Source: Geopsychrobacter electrodiphilus DSM 16401
GTDB taxonomy: Bacteria > Desulfobacterota > Desulfuromonadia > Desulfuromonadales > Geopsychrobacteraceae
Assembly: GCF_000384395.1 (NCBI RefSeq)
Contig: NZ_ARWE01000001.1
Coordinates: 2,072,894-2,136,893 of the forward strand
Length of the DNA stretch: 64,000 nucleotides
Direction: 5' to 3'
In this document: positions 51,513 through 60,661 of the stretch, in pieces
Layout of the letters: each line of letters opens with the position of its first letter
Numbering within the stretch: position 1 is the first letter of the stretch
Notes under the pieces: generated by a model
What the model saw: the letters and a program-made list of their open reading frames with translations, nothing else
Databases searched by the model: none
Told to the model about the DNA's origin: nothing
Made by a program: the position numbers and the translations under genes

Positions 51513-52835
51513 CACTACTGTCCGGTTAACAGTTGAATAAATTCAGCTGGTTATCATCTTGAGGGTCCGATATTTGTTTGAGAGCGTCCGCAACCAACGA
51601 TGAAATGGGCTTTTTCTCGAACAAATTGACCTCCAGAATTTGTAAGAAAGTGTAGAGCTGACAAGGTAGATCGAGCTTCTTCTTGGCAATTACAACCAGC
51701 AGATAGATGCTCGAGGCAACCCAGACCTGACTCTTCACCGCATTGATTGATGTTCCGTAAAACGACTTGATTCGTAAGTGCTGTTTGACCCATTTGAAAA
51801 ACAGTTCCACTTGCCATCGCTGTTTGTAGATCTCAGCAACGGTGTGTGCTGGAAGCGTGAAATTGTTGGTCAAAAACACCAGCCGCTTACCGCGTTCTTT
51901 GTCAACATAACTGACCCGACGTAATTTCTCCGGGTAATCGTTTTTTGATTTGTAGGTCACCAGGGCCACGGTTTGATCCGCTCTGATACCAGCGTCTTTG
52001 TCTTTTGGTGCAGAATACAATCGCTTAAAGCGCAAGTTGTCTTTTGCTCTGACGACAAAGAATGCACCCTGCTGGTGAAGCGTATGTAGTCGGGCAAAAT
52101 CAATGTAAGCCCGATCCATGGTGTAGATGGCATCTTCGGTTACGGGCAAAGCATCGAGCATTCTGACATCATGAACCTTGCCGGTCGTGACCGTCACGTA
52201 AGTGGGGATAGTTCCCCGAAGGTCAATCAGCGTATGCATTTTTACTGCTGCCTTTGTTCTTCGGAACTCGGCCCACGGGAACAGCGTCAGGCACAGATCA
52301 ATCGTTGTTGAGTCAAAGGCATACAGTGGTTGATCGAGTTCAAGAGCAAAAGGCTCGTCATGATAAAGCTCTTGGGCCATCCGAATCAGAACTTGGCCGA
52401 AATCCTGAAAGATGTGCCAATCTCTGCGTTCGTTGGCATCTGCCAGAGTGGAGCGTGAGACGAAACCTCGAAAACCAACGTGGTAAAGTTTCTCTTGGTG
52501 CGAGTTCAAGCAGGTTTCGATGTCGCGCAGACTCTCACGACCAGACATCTGGGCATAGGCAAGGCACAGAAACTGGTCGAAGGTGGAAAAGCTTCTGGCT
52601 CTGTAGTCACCGCGATAACGACGAACGCACAGATTGAAATCATGCTGTGGTAGAAACTGCAGCAGTTGTCGGAAAACGGTATGACCGGAATTCATAGAAA
52701 CCCTCCTGCGAAAGCGGAAAGGTATCAACCCACGTTAACGGGGCGAATTCAAATCGAAAACGGAACAATCATGTCAAAGAGCTATTATTCTCAACAACTT
52801 ACATCGTTGCGTTATTTTTTAACCGGACACTAGTG
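51513..52835 (-). mobile_element. IS4-type insertion sequence with 9-bp target duplication
   Basis: 1323-bp element. The terminal repeats are CACTACTGTCCGGTTAAC and CACTAGTGTCCGGTTAAA (complement), with 16 of 18 matching. ACAATATAT is directly repeated at 51504-51512 and 52836-52844, a length typical of IS4-family elements. It carries one intact transposase gene. The target was an AT-rich intergenic stretch between wzx and a GT2 gene, so no gene is visibly broken. Confidence 0.9.
51526..52695 (-). CDS. IS4-family transposase (DUF4372-containing type)
   Basis: 389 residues from MNSGHTVFRQLLQFLPQHDF; a start 11 codons earlier is less likely. The N-terminal DUF4372-like domain includes GDYRARSFSTFDQFLCLAYA and GRESLRDIETCL. 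The DDE residues lie in LYAFDSTTIDLCL, DAIYTMDRAYIDFARL and the YREK signature YKQRWQVELFFKWVK (Y-x2-R-x3-E-x6-K). The reading frame is intact, so the element is potentially active. Confidence 0.92.
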   Translation of the reverse strand: MNSGHTVFRQLLQFLPQHDFNLCVRRYRGDYRARSFSTFDQFLCLAYAQMSGRESLRDIETCLNSHQEKLYHVGFRGFVSRSTLADANERRDWHIFQDFGQVLIRMAQELYHDEPFALELDQPLYAFDSTTIDLCLTLFPWAEFRRTKAAVKMHTLIDLRGTIPTYVTVTTGKVHDVRMLDALPVTEDAIYTMDRAYIDFARLHTLHQQGAFFVVRAKDNLRFKRLYSAPKDKDAGIRADQTVALVTYKSKNDYPEKLRRVSYVDKERGKRLVFLTNNFTLPAHTVAEIYKQRWQVELFFKWVKQHLRIKSFYGTSINAVKSQVWVASSIYLLVVIAKKKLDLPCQLYTFLQILEVNLFEKKPISSLVADALKQISDPQDDNQLNLFNC

Positions 52836-52957
52836 ACAATATATTAAAAAATATAATTTTATATAAAAAACCTGCAATTGCTCACAAGCAATTAAACGAC
52901 GTTAAATTATATTACTTACGAGTTGACAAGCTTTCCTAATATTAAATTTTCTTATGA

Positions 52958-54457
52958 CTAATGTGTCTTGTTAATCAACGTTTTCAGACTAAATTTAGAC
53001 TTCCGAGACAGCTCTCTTAAACACAGACATGTGACAAGGGGAAGAAGAATCCCATCAATAGCCCATTCACTGATAATATTTTTATTAAATGTGCTGTTTA
53101 GAAAAAGAGCCATCAATGTTATTGAAGCAAACAAGATTATTTTCTGGGAGTATTTGTCCCAAGTAGCAAGGACCAACCGGCATGTAACAAAGAGCATTAA
53201 AAGTGTATAGATTACATACATACCCAAAAAAGCAATGCCTGCCCCTTCAAGGCCCCATATCTGTGTAAAAAAGTACACGCCCGCCAGATGTAAGCTATTA
53301 ACAAAAATCTCAGTAATTAAAAATACCTTCCCTTTCCCCTTAGCTAGCAAGACATACGCCATTGGCCAAGAGAAGACCCGCCCTAATACACCCAGTATGC
53401 ACCAACGCATGACTGGCACAGCCGTTCCGAAAGATGTTGTGTAAAATAGCTTAATAACTAACGGCGCAAAAATCATCATTGCCGCGAGTACAGGTAGTGA
53501 CAGTAAAATAGATATCTGCGTCTGTTCATTTACCATCCGATACACACTTGCATTGTCGTTCGCAACTGCAGTCATGCGCGGATAGTAATCCGTCCCCATA
53601 GCCCCAAGAACGAACCCTACAAGAACACCGGAAAGACTGAAGGCTGCTTGATAAATACCAACATCGACAAGACCAAACCTTCTTAACATAATCATGTAAA
53701 TAAAATAATTTGAAAGCGCCAAAACTAAACCGGCCCCCATAAAACTTACACCCAAGGAAAGTAATTGGCGCGCTTCATCGTAGCTTTCACGCCAGGTTAG
53801 ACTAATCCCCCCTATAGGTACCTTTCGAACGAACCACCATGAGACAACAAGAGAAGCAAATGCGGTGAGAACTAAGCTAGGCACAATCCCGGTTTGACCC
53901 CATAGATAAAAACAGGGGATGCTGAAAAGTACCCCAAAAAAGGAACCGATCACACTGACTTTAGCAAGGTCCCTAATTCTACGTGTACCGGTCAAGATAC
54001 AGCACTGCCCACCCATTATGGCACCGGCGAATACAGTTATACCAAGAACCGCAATGGGCCAGGCATATTTTTCAGTATTAAAGGTTAACCATGATATGGG
54101 AACACAGAAAATAGCCATTACCAGCAGGCCAATTCCACCAGTCATCCATGCAGCCCTGCGAAGAGTTATGACGGTACGTACAATACGCTCGTCATCTTTA
54201 CTTCCAACCGCTTCAGCAACTTGCCGTACCCCGCTACTATCAATGCCCATTCCAGTCAGGGTAGCAACAAGCGCGGTAACTCGGCCAAAAGTAGCCAGTA
54301 AACCTACGCCAGAAGGACCAAGCCAAAGAGCAGCAAACTTAGTACTAATCATCCCAATCAGGATATTAAGAACGGACGAACCACCTATTAGTGAAGTTGA
54401 CTTAAGGATATTCCGAAAGCTTGAGCTTTCCTGATCGGTTTGTCCTATTCCATCCAT
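52958..54457 (-). CDS. wzx: Wzx-type O-antigen/polysaccharide flippase
   Basis: 499 residues with 12 or more membrane helices. The N-terminus SFRNILKSTSLIGGSSVLNI, then ISTKFAALWLGPSGVGLLAT, is typical of the O-antigen translocase subgroup found beside dTDP-Fuc3NAc/Qui3NAc genes. It would flip the undecaprenyl-linked unit assembled by the nearby GT2 enzymes. Its ATG overlaps the fdtB stop (TGATG). It is less AT-rich than the other Wzx gene at 12.7-14.2 kb and clearly a different lineage. Confidence 0.88.
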   Translation of the reverse strand: MDGIGQTDQESSSFRNILKSTSLIGGSSVLNILIGMISTKFAALWLGPSGVGLLATFGRVTALVATLTGMGIDSSGVRQVAEAVGSKDDERIVRTVITLRRAAWMTGGIGLLVMAIFCVPISWLTFNTEKYAWPIAVLGITVFAGAIMGGQCCILTGTRRIRDLAKVSVIGSFFGVLFSIPCFYLWGQTGIVPSLVLTAFASLVVSWWFVRKVPIGGISLTWRESYDEARQLLSLGVSFMGAGLVLALSNYFIYMIMLRRFGLVDVGIYQAAFSLSGVLVGFVLGAMGTDYYPRMTAVANDNASVYRMVNEQTQISILLSLPVLAAMMIFAPLVIKLFYTTSFGTAVPVMRWCILGVLGRVFSWPMAYVLLAKGKGKVFLITEIFVNSLHLAGVYFFTQIWGLEGAGIAFLGMYVIYTLLMLFVTCRLVLATWDKYSQKIILFASITLMALFLNSTFNKNIISEWAIDGILLPLVTCLCLRELSRKSKFSLKTLINKTH

Positions 54458-55563
54458 CAGATCAGACCAACGTTCTGAATGGATTTAATTATGCGCAAAC
54501 ATTCCAAATTTCCCAGATGCGGCCCTATCGGCAGGCTGAGAACTTCCTGTGCCATCCGTTCAGTAAGTGGAAAATCCCCATTTTGGTAATTGAGTTCGAC
54601 GTAAGCCGATTGCAAATGTGGTGGGATCGGATAATGGATCATCGTTCCGATTCCGGCTGTCGTAAGTGACTGTTGTATGATATCGCGCTGCGCAGTGCGA
54701 ATCACGAAAAGATGCCAGACTGGATCGGCCCATTCAGGAACCCGTGGCAAGATCAATCCGGACTGGGCGAAAAGCTCATGCAAATAATTCGAGGCAACTT
54801 GGCGACGTCTTTGATTCCAGTCATCGAGTTTAGTGAGTTTAACTCGTATCAGCGCAGCCTGCAGTTCATCAAGGCGTGAATTAAAACCGACCACTTCATT
54901 GTGGTATTTAATGCGCGAACCGTAATTGCGGAGAAGGTCTATACTTTCAGCTAAATCTGAATCATTGGAAACTACAGCCCCGCCGTCACCGAAGGCGCCG
55001 AGGTTTTTTCCTGGATAAAAGCTGAACCCTGCAGCATCTCCGAGGGTCCCTACTCTTCGTCCCTTGTAGCGGGCTCCGTGAGCCTGGGCGCAGTCTTCAA
55101 TAACCTTGAGTCCATACTTCTTAGCCAGGGCATTGATCGGGTCCATATCAGCCGGTTGACCGTAGAGATGCACGGCCATGATCGCCTTGGTGCGCTCGGT
55201 AATCGCAGCCTCGATTCGACTCGGGTTGATATTAAAGGTCACCTCATCGGGCTCGACAGGGATAGGCCTGGCCCCGGCGTGGGAAACCGCCAGCCAGGTG
55301 GCGATGTAGGTATTGGCTGGGACGATCACCTCATCCCCCGCACCGATTCCGTAGCCACGCACAATCAGATGCAGGGCATCCAGACCATTGGCGACCCCGA
55401 TGCACTTCCCGGCCTCACAATAGGCAGCGAATTCAGTCTCAAAAGCCTCTACTTCCTGACCGAGAACATACCAGCCCGACTCCATGACCCGGCGATATGC
55501 GGCGTCAAATTCGAACTTAAGTTCAAGGTAAGGCGCCTTCACATCTAGAAAGGGGATGTACAC
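54457..55563 (-). CDS. fdtB: FdtB/QdtB-type dTDP-3-keto-6-deoxyhexose aminotransferase
   Basis: 368 residues, DegT/DnrJ/EryC1 family. [60 protein letters not shown] and [20 protein letters not shown] are the standard segments. The PLP lysine lies in [20 protein letters not shown]. It installs the 3-amino group on a dTDP-3-keto-6-deoxyhexose made by the FdtA-type isomerase, whose gene abuts its start. The product is Fuc3N or Qui3N depending on the isomerase. Confidence 0.86.
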   Translation of the reverse strand: MYIPFLDVKAPYLELKFEFDAAYRRVMESGWYVLGQEVEAFETEFAAYCEAGKCIGVANGLDALHLIVRGYGIGAGDEVIVPANTYIATWLAVSHAGARPIPVEPDEVTFNINPSRIEAAITERTKAIMAVHLYGQPADMDPINALAKKYGLKVIEDCAQAHGARYKGRRVGTLGDAAGFSFYPGKNLGAFGDGGAVVSNDSDLAESIDLLRNYGSRIKYHNEVVGFNSRLDELQAALIRVKLTKLDDWNQRRRQVASNYLHELFAQSGLILPRVPEWADPVWHLFVIRTAQRDIIQQSLTTAGIGTMIHYPIPPHLQSAYVELNYQNGDFPLTERMAQEVLSLPIGPHLGNLECLRIIKSIQNVGLI

Positions 55564-55974
55564 TTACTGAATCACCAGAGCAGCGAGGTATTCGTCATAG
55601 TCACGATAATAGTCGGCTTCATCATATAAGTTCGATGCTAGAACCATACACACTGACCCCGAAGAAAAATTGTCAAGTTCTCGCCAGACCATTGGGCAGA
55701 CATAGAGCCCTTGATAAGATCGGTTTAGGTGAAAACGTTTCTGCTCTTTGCCGTCATCAAGAAGAACATCGAAGCTACCAGACATAGCAATTATTAATTG
55801 GTTTAATCCCTTGTGAGCATGCCCCCCGCGTTCGGCACCACCGGGGACATCATACAGGTAGTACACCCGTTGAATATTAAAGGGGATATGTTTGTCGTTT
55901 TCGATAAAAGTCAGGTTCCCACGTGGGTCTGAAATCTTAGGAAGGACGATTGTTTTACAATGGAGTAGTGACAT
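55564..55974 (-). CDS. fdtA: FdtA/QdtA-type dTDP-4-oxo-6-deoxyglucose 3,4-oxoisomerase
   Basis: 136-residue cupin, the usual length. LPKISDPRGNLTFIENDKHI, IQRVYYLYDVPGGAERGGHA and HKGLNQLIIAMSGSFDVLLD carry the conserved ERGGHAHK active-site histidines. It isomerises dTDP-4-keto-6-deoxyglucose to a 3-keto sugar. FdtA and QdtA differ in the C4 stereochemistry of the product, which cannot be decided by eye. The substrate must come from RmlA/RmlB, not present in this window. It is adjacent to fdtB. Confidence 0.88.
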   Translation of the reverse strand: MSLLHCKTIVLPKISDPRGNLTFIENDKHIPFNIQRVYYLYDVPGGAERGGHAHKGLNQLIIAMSGSFDVLLDDGKEQKRFHLNRSYQGLYVCPMVWRELDNFSSGSVCMVLASNLYDEADYYRDYDEYLAALVIQ

Positions 55975-56045
55975 AAATGACCCTTGTCAAAAAAAGATTT
56001 TAGAAAATTTAGCTGCTAAAGGTATTAGCTGATTCCGCTTAAAGT

Positions 56046-56786
56046 TTAACACCCAAACTCTTTTTCCCATTGCGCAATTATTGACTCTGGGTATCCGCGA
56101 TGAAAGTGCTTCGGCCAAGGGTAAGCACTTTCATTTAGATTTGATAATTTTATTTTAGCTGTTTCACAAATTACTTTGGCTGGATTCCCCGCAACAACCA
56201 TTTTAGGCGGGACATCTGACTTTACTAGACTATGTGCGCCGACCAATGCGTGCTCGTGTATAATGACGCCAGGCAAGATAACAGACATAGTTGCGATAAC
56301 GGCATAATCTTCGATTGTTACGCCAAGCAATGTGTCACTTGGTGGATGTGGATCATTTGTAAGAACTACATACGGAAAGATAAAAACATAATTCCCAATT
56401 TTAGATTCTTTGCCTATATGGACATTGCTATGTGTCCTGACAAAATCACCGATGACACAGTCACCCTGAAAATCACATAATGTTCCTATTTGTAGATTTG
56501 ATCCCGCTTTTATTTTTTCTCTGATCGTTACTCTATGGCCTGTGACTAAATTGTCTCCAAATATAGAACCTTGATAAAAAACGCTATGGGAACGGATGTG
56601 AGAATTTGCACCAATTACCAATTTTTTATTTTCAGCTAGTGGTGTTGCGTAGCCTATTTCACAATAATTTTCAATTACTGTATTATCACCTATTTCAACA
56701 TAATCATTTATACTAGTATATGCTCCTATTGTTACGTTATTACCAATAGATGCTTTATTGCTAATTATTGCAGTGTTATGTATCAA
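56046..56786 (-). CDS. FdtC/QdtC-like hexapeptide N-acetyltransferase
   Basis: 246 residues, left-handed beta-helix from the first residues (TAIISNKASIGNNVTIGAYT) to about 190. Conserved parts are SHIRSHSVFYQGSIFGDNLV, THSNVHIGKESKIGNYVFIF, VVLTNDPHPPSDTLLGVTI and VVAGNPAKVICETAK. Its position next to fdtA/fdtB suggests that it acetylates the 3-amino group of the dTDP-sugar, completing Fuc3NAc or Qui3NAc. An O-acetyltransferase role is less likely. It lies 71 bases before fdtA. Confidence 0.75.
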   Translation of the reverse strand: MIHNTAIISNKASIGNNVTIGAYTSINDYVEIGDNTVIENYCEIGYATPLAENKKLVIGANSHIRSHSVFYQGSIFGDNLVTGHRVTIREKIKAGSNLQIGTLCDFQGDCVIGDFVRTHSNVHIGKESKIGNYVFIFPYVVLTNDPHPPSDTLLGVTIEDYAVIATMSVILPGVIIHEHALVGAHSLVKSDVPPKMVVAGNPAKVICETAKIKLSNLNESAYPWPKHFHRGYPESIIAQWEKEFGC

Positions 56787-56859
56787 AGTTTACTCCTTAA
56801 TTAATTGAGTAAGAAAGAGAAGTAGTTTATTTTTAGTTATTTCTTCACACTGCAAAGCG

Positions 56860-57765
56860 TTAAGAACTTGCACGATCAGATAAAAATATACCTTTCCCCG
56901 ACTTCCCACACAACCCATGCCACAAACCCAAAGCCATCAGCGTGATCTTGCTTAACTTATTATTTTCAAAAAATATTACAAGAATCAACTCACGCAATCT
57001 AACGATGGCAAGCGACAAAACCCAAAGTGGATCAAAAAATAGATACTCTCTAGCCAAAACAATATAATTTCTTACCATATAATAATGTCGTGTTGGAGAA
57101 TGATTAGCCGGTCGAAAGGTTTTCCAGAAGAATCGATGTAAAGTATGGCTACCAATTGAGTGGCTCATCAAGGGTGAAACGGACATAACTATTGAAAAAC
57201 CAGCTTTCCGAGATCGGGCACAAAACTCCTGATCGACCGCGTCAATAAAGTAATCATCCCTAAAAGGTCCCAACAAGTTATAGGCTTCAATCGAAACTAA
57301 ACTACCTGCTGAAATAACATCTTTCTTCTCAACCCACCAAGCATTTGCTCTACCGACAACTGGTATACCAGTATCAACAAATGCCGAGCCAATTAAAGAA
57401 AGTCGATCCCTTAAAGGATAATCACGGTATACAGATGACAGTACCTCAACCATAGATGCAAACGGTGAACTGTCCTGATCAAACAGGAGTGCCCAAGAAA
57501 AACCTTGATCACGTGCCGCACATATCCCTTGGTTAAATGCTGTAGCAACCCCTAAATTCTCCTTGTTCAACACAAGAGTTATTCCAGGGCGAGTTGCAAT
57601 ACTTCGTAACATTTCAATAGAATTTTCACCAGAGCAGTTATCAATAATAATTAAACGGTGGGTCAGATCAAAAATCTTGGAAACATGAGAAGAAAAATTA
57701 TCATCTGGAAAGTAAGTTACAACAACTGAACAAATATTATACGGAGAAGGTTCTTTATTGTTCAT
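56860..57765 (-). CDS. GT2-family rhamnosyltransferase-like glycosyltransferase
   Basis: 301 residues. YNICSVVVTYFPDDNFSSHV and RLIIIDNCSGENSIEML start the domain. WALLFDQDSSPFASMVEVLS holds the D-x-D motif in the rhamnosyltransferase-like form FDQDS. FRDDYFIDAVDQEFCARSRK gives the catalytic D-x-E/D region, and SHSIGSHTLHRFFWKTF follows. C-terminal hydrophobic stretches suggest membrane contact. It starts 3 bases after the previous GT2 gene. Donor could be dTDP-sugar; not proven. Confidence 0.85.
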   Translation of the reverse strand: MNNKEPSPYNICSVVVTYFPDDNFSSHVSKIFDLTHRLIIIDNCSGENSIEMLRSIATRPGITLVLNKENLGVATAFNQGICAARDQGFSWALLFDQDSSPFASMVEVLSSVYRDYPLRDRLSLIGSAFVDTGIPVVGRANAWWVEKKDVISAGSLVSIEAYNLLGPFRDDYFIDAVDQEFCARSRKAGFSIVMSVSPLMSHSIGSHTLHRFFWKTFRPANHSPTRHYYMVRNYIVLAREYLFFDPLWVLSLAIVRLRELILVIFFENNKLSKITLMALGLWHGLCGKSGKGIFLSDRASS

Positions 57766-57768
57766 ACT

Positions 57769-58755
57769 TTACCTATAAAAATAATGTAATTTCGAAAAAA
57801 TAAATTTTCTGAAAGGCATTAATTCCTTGTGAAAAGCTTGCATATTTTCCCCCATATTTTTTTTGGGAATTTTTCTTTTTTTTAATATTTTTAGAAAATT
57901 TTTCAAAAAAAATAATTTTCCATTCAGATATGGTCGCCACTTATTCTTCAATATACAAAAATAGAAAAAAGCCATGAAATGATAAATGATTCGAATATGA
58001 AAATATCGAACCATTGAAGTAAGTGGGATATTCTTTAACCACAAAAATTCAATATTCCTTGAAAAATAAAAAACAGAGGTATCACTCAACTCCCCGATTG
58101 TTGCGCTGACCTTGTGATAAGCAATTGCATCAGCAACATAAAGACATCTCCACCCACAAAAATGAGCTCTGATACACAAATCAGAGTCTTCCAGGATAAG
58201 AAAGAAATCTTCATCAAAAAAACCGACGTCATCAATCATCTTCCGCCTATATACAGCCGCGGCTGCGCAAACAGATGTCACATAACGATTTTCTAAAAAT
58301 TTTTGCGGGTCTTCAAACTCACCTTCCTTTGTGCAGGTAAAAGCTGTGGTAAAAGCATCTCCCGCACTATCAATAAGCCCGGTTTCAGGCACAATCAGAC
58401 GAGAGGCGCAGATACCTACCTTTTCATCAGTCCCCAATGCCTGCTCCATTTGGACAATCCAATCGGGCAGCAAATAGGCATCGGTATTGAGTAGAGCGAT
58501 AACATCTCCACTTGCGTATGGAAGGCCGGCGCAATTACCGCCAGCAAAACCTTTGTTTTCGGATAGACAAATGACTTTGACATCAGGGTAATTGGCCCGG
58601 ACAAAAGCGACTGAATCATCATGAGAAGCATTATCAACAAGAATGATTTCGTATTTATCATATGTCTGCTGATAGATTGAATCGAGGCAACTCTCAAGGA
58701 GGCACCGACCGTTCCAATTAACAATAATAAAGCTGTACAGCGCACGGTTTGGCAT
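57769..58755 (-). CDS. GT2-family glycosyltransferase (WbbL-like)
   Basis: 328 residues. ALYSFIIVNWNGRCLLESCL and KYEIILVDNASHDDSVAFVR are followed by NKGFAGGNCAGLPYASGDVI, ALLNTDAYLLPDWIVQMEQA (DxD-type) and GFFDEDFFLILEDSDLCIRA (E-D-x-D). The last 90 residues are rich in Lys, Phe and Tyr and may be membrane associated. Start and stop overlap or abut the neighbouring GT2 genes, so all three are co-translated. The sugar is unknown. Confidence 0.86.
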   Translation of the reverse strand: MPNRALYSFIIVNWNGRCLLESCLDSIYQQTYDKYEIILVDNASHDDSVAFVRANYPDVKVICLSENKGFAGGNCAGLPYASGDVIALLNTDAYLLPDWIVQMEQALGTDEKVGICASRLIVPETGLIDSAGDAFTTAFTCTKEGEFEDPQKFLENRYVTSVCAAAAVYRRKMIDDVGFFDEDFFLILEDSDLCIRAHFCGWRCLYVADAIAYHKVSATIGELSDTSVFYFSRNIEFLWLKNIPLTSMVRYFHIRIIYHFMAFFYFCILKNKWRPYLNGKLFFLKNFLKILKKRKIPKKNMGENMQAFHKELMPFRKFIFSKLHYFYR

Positions 58756-59822
58756 TACTCACTCTTCCCTAGTGGTTGCCCGACTCCATCAAGAAAAGGA
58801 GGGATATCCACCCCTATCATCAAACCAGCAAACATTTTTGCACGAGCAATACGGCCAAATAAAAGGCGAGTCAATACTGCGCCAAACAGGCACAACCAAA
58901 CAGTCACTATTGCTTCAGGGAAAAATCTTCGTGTGAAAAGAAGTCTATTCCTTGCGCTATAGTAATCACAGGCCAGACTCTTCTTGTTGGGCAAACTCGA
59001 CGTCCCGATACTCGCACCGACCTTGTGATAAACGACACTTTCTGGTGCATAAACCAAGGAAAATTTACCTTCTGCACGAAGAGCCCAGTCAGTCTCTTCA
59101 AAATAAAGAAAGTAATCCTCACACATCAGGCCTATATCTCGAAGGAACTTTCTTGAGACGAGCATTGAGGCCCCGACAATATAATTCATCCACCTTTCCG
59201 CTCGATCTCGATTGCGTTTCAGTTCGGCTCGTTGCAACCGACCTTGATGCCAAGGCAGACCAATCCACTTACAATAGTACCCCCCGCCTAGCGCCTGAAC
59301 CTTTTCTGGATGGTCATAATATAGCAGCGTTGACCCACAGATCCCGGCATCCGGCTTTCCATGCATCCTCTCGACCATATATGAAAGCGCATCGGAATTG
59401 ACAACGGTATCGTTGTTCAGTAGCCAGACATAGTCAAAATCATCCCGCGCCAAGACATAGCGAAGCCCAACGTTATTACCACCGGCAAACCCCAAATTGG
59501 CACCAGTTCGAATCAGGATCAGTTCGGATATCTCACGACCTGTTCCTCCTGCTTCAGCTGCCTGGCGGTCATATTCAACATACGAAACTGGTTTAGTGAC
59601 CGGCGGAAAGGACCGCAAACGATGCAAACTGCCTGCCGCAGGTAAAACGTTCAGTCGCCCTTCGGCCCAGGCTTTGATCCGCTCCATGGAACTGTCGGTA
59701 GAGTCGTTATCACAGATAATTATTCGAGGGATAGGAGCGTCAAGCCGATATAGGCTCTCTAGACATTCAAGCGTGTCGGCCCAACCGTTCCAGTTGAGTA
59801 GCAAGACGTAAGGGGAGCTCAC
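58755..59822 (-). CDS. GT2-family glycosyltransferase (WbbL-like) with GTG start
   Basis: 355 residues when started at the GTG at 59822, which overlaps the stop of the prenyltransferase gene (GTGA). A long upstream in-frame extension (to 60077) lies wholly over that gene and has no family similarity. SSPYVLLLNWNGWADTLECL, RIIICDNDSTDSSMERI, ANLGFAGGNNVGLRYVL and DYVWLLNNDTVVNSDALSYM carry the GT2 motifs, and CEDYFLYFEETDWALRAEGK the catalytic E-E-x-D. An insert of about 50 residues near 65-115 separates the first strands from the NLGFAGG motif. C-terminal hydrophobic helix. Confidence 0.85.
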   Translation of the reverse strand: MSSPYVLLLNWNGWADTLECLESLYRLDAPIPRIIICDNDSTDSSMERIKAWAEGRLNVLPAAGSLHRLRSFPPVTKPVSYVEYDRQAAEAGGTGREISELILIRTGANLGFAGGNNVGLRYVLARDDFDYVWLLNNDTVVNSDALSYMVERMHGKPDAGICGSTLLYYDHPEKVQALGGGYYCKWIGLPWHQGRLQRAELKRNRDRAERWMNYIVGASMLVSRKFLRDIGLMCEDYFLYFEETDWALRAEGKFSLVYAPESVVYHKVGASIGTSSLPNKKSLACDYYSARNRLLFTRRFFPEAIVTVWLCLFGAVLTRLLFGRIARAKMFAGLMIGVDIPPFLDGVGQPLGKSE

Positions 59823-60661
59823 TGGTAAATGCTCCACCCAACCATGACCGCCCACACGAATCCGGTGCAAAACAATGCTGGATCCCGCAACAGCGACTGG
59901 GTAGGATCTCCACCCTTGCCGGATTTGACTCGCAAAATATAACGCATCAAGCCGAAACAGCAGAGGGGTACGGTATAAATGAGCGCGGGCCGGGCGACCA
60001 CATACATGGTATAGGTCACCAAAGCTGCCGCACCAACCATATACATTATTCCATCGAGAAAGCCTTCTGGATAACATTCCAAAACAGGCCGATGTTCTAG
60101 GGCGTTATCGGCAAGGACTATTTTTTCGCAAAGCCTCTTGCCTATGCTGAGGAACAAAGCTAGAAAAAACACACTTAGAAAAAGCCAAGCAGAGATCGCT
60201 GTACCAAATGCTTCACCGCCAGCCTGCAGACGCAACAGAAAGCCGGCGGAGATACAGAAAAGATCCAATAATGGAAGGTTTTTAAGGCGGAGCGAATAAA
60301 GCAAGTTGACCGCAACGTAAGCCAAGATCAACGCAATGAAAACGGGGGAAACCTGAGCAGCGAAAAGCAGCCCCGCGAGTAGCAGAACTGTCGCGATCAA
60401 ATAAGCGGAGGAAGGCGAGATTTCTCCCGAGGCCAAAGGCCGCATCTTCTTGTTTTTGTGGACACGATCCTGTTCAATGTCACGCAGATCGTTAACAACA
60501 TAAGCCGCACTGGAGACAAGACAGAAAGCCAACAAAGGGGAAATGGCGCTAACCACGCTGACCTGCATTATGTTCCCACCTAGAAACGAAGGGAACAGCA
60601 GAATAAGATTTTTAAGCCACTGGGCAGGCCGTAAAAGTCTTATGTATGAGAACGGAGTCAT
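59819..60661 (-). CDS. UbiA-family prenyltransferase, decaprenyl-phosphate phosphoribosyltransferase-like
   Basis: 280 residues, about nine membrane helices. LLRPAQWLKNLILLFPSFLG and YVVNDLRDIEQDRVHKNKKM, then RPLASGEIS, match the DPPR-synthase-like branch (RP-x-QW-x-KN and NDxxDxExDRxHxxKxxRP) rather than quinone prenyltransferases. The second Asp motif lies near residues 130-180 (LPLLDLFCISAGFLLRLQAG). In actinobacteria the enzyme attaches phosphoribose to decaprenyl phosphate to feed arabinofuranosyl donors. Here it would make a polyprenyl-phosphate pentose for a membrane glycosyltransferase, perhaps the TMTC-like protein whose gene overlaps by ATGA. The substrate is inferred. Confidence 0.82.
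   Translation of the reverse strand: MTPFSYIRLLRPAQWLKNLILLFPSFLGGNIMQVSVVSAISPLLAFCLVSSAAYVVNDLRDIEQDRVHKNKKMRPLASGEISPSSAYLIATVLLLAGLLFAAQVSPVFIALILAYVAVNLLYSLRLKNLPLLDLFCISAGFLLRLQAGGEAFGTAISAWLFLSVFFLALFLSIGKRLCEKIVLADNALEHRPVLECYPEGFLDGIMYMVGAAALVTYTMYVVARPALIYTVPLCCFGLMRYILRVKSGKGGDPTQSLLRDPALFCTGFVWAVMVGWSIYQ

Noticed and set aside
59823-60077. 85-codon N-terminal extension of the GT2 gene at 58755
   Set aside because: It lies entirely over the prenyltransferase gene in another frame and lacks similarity to GT2 enzymes; the GTG at 59822 with GTGA overlap explains the start.
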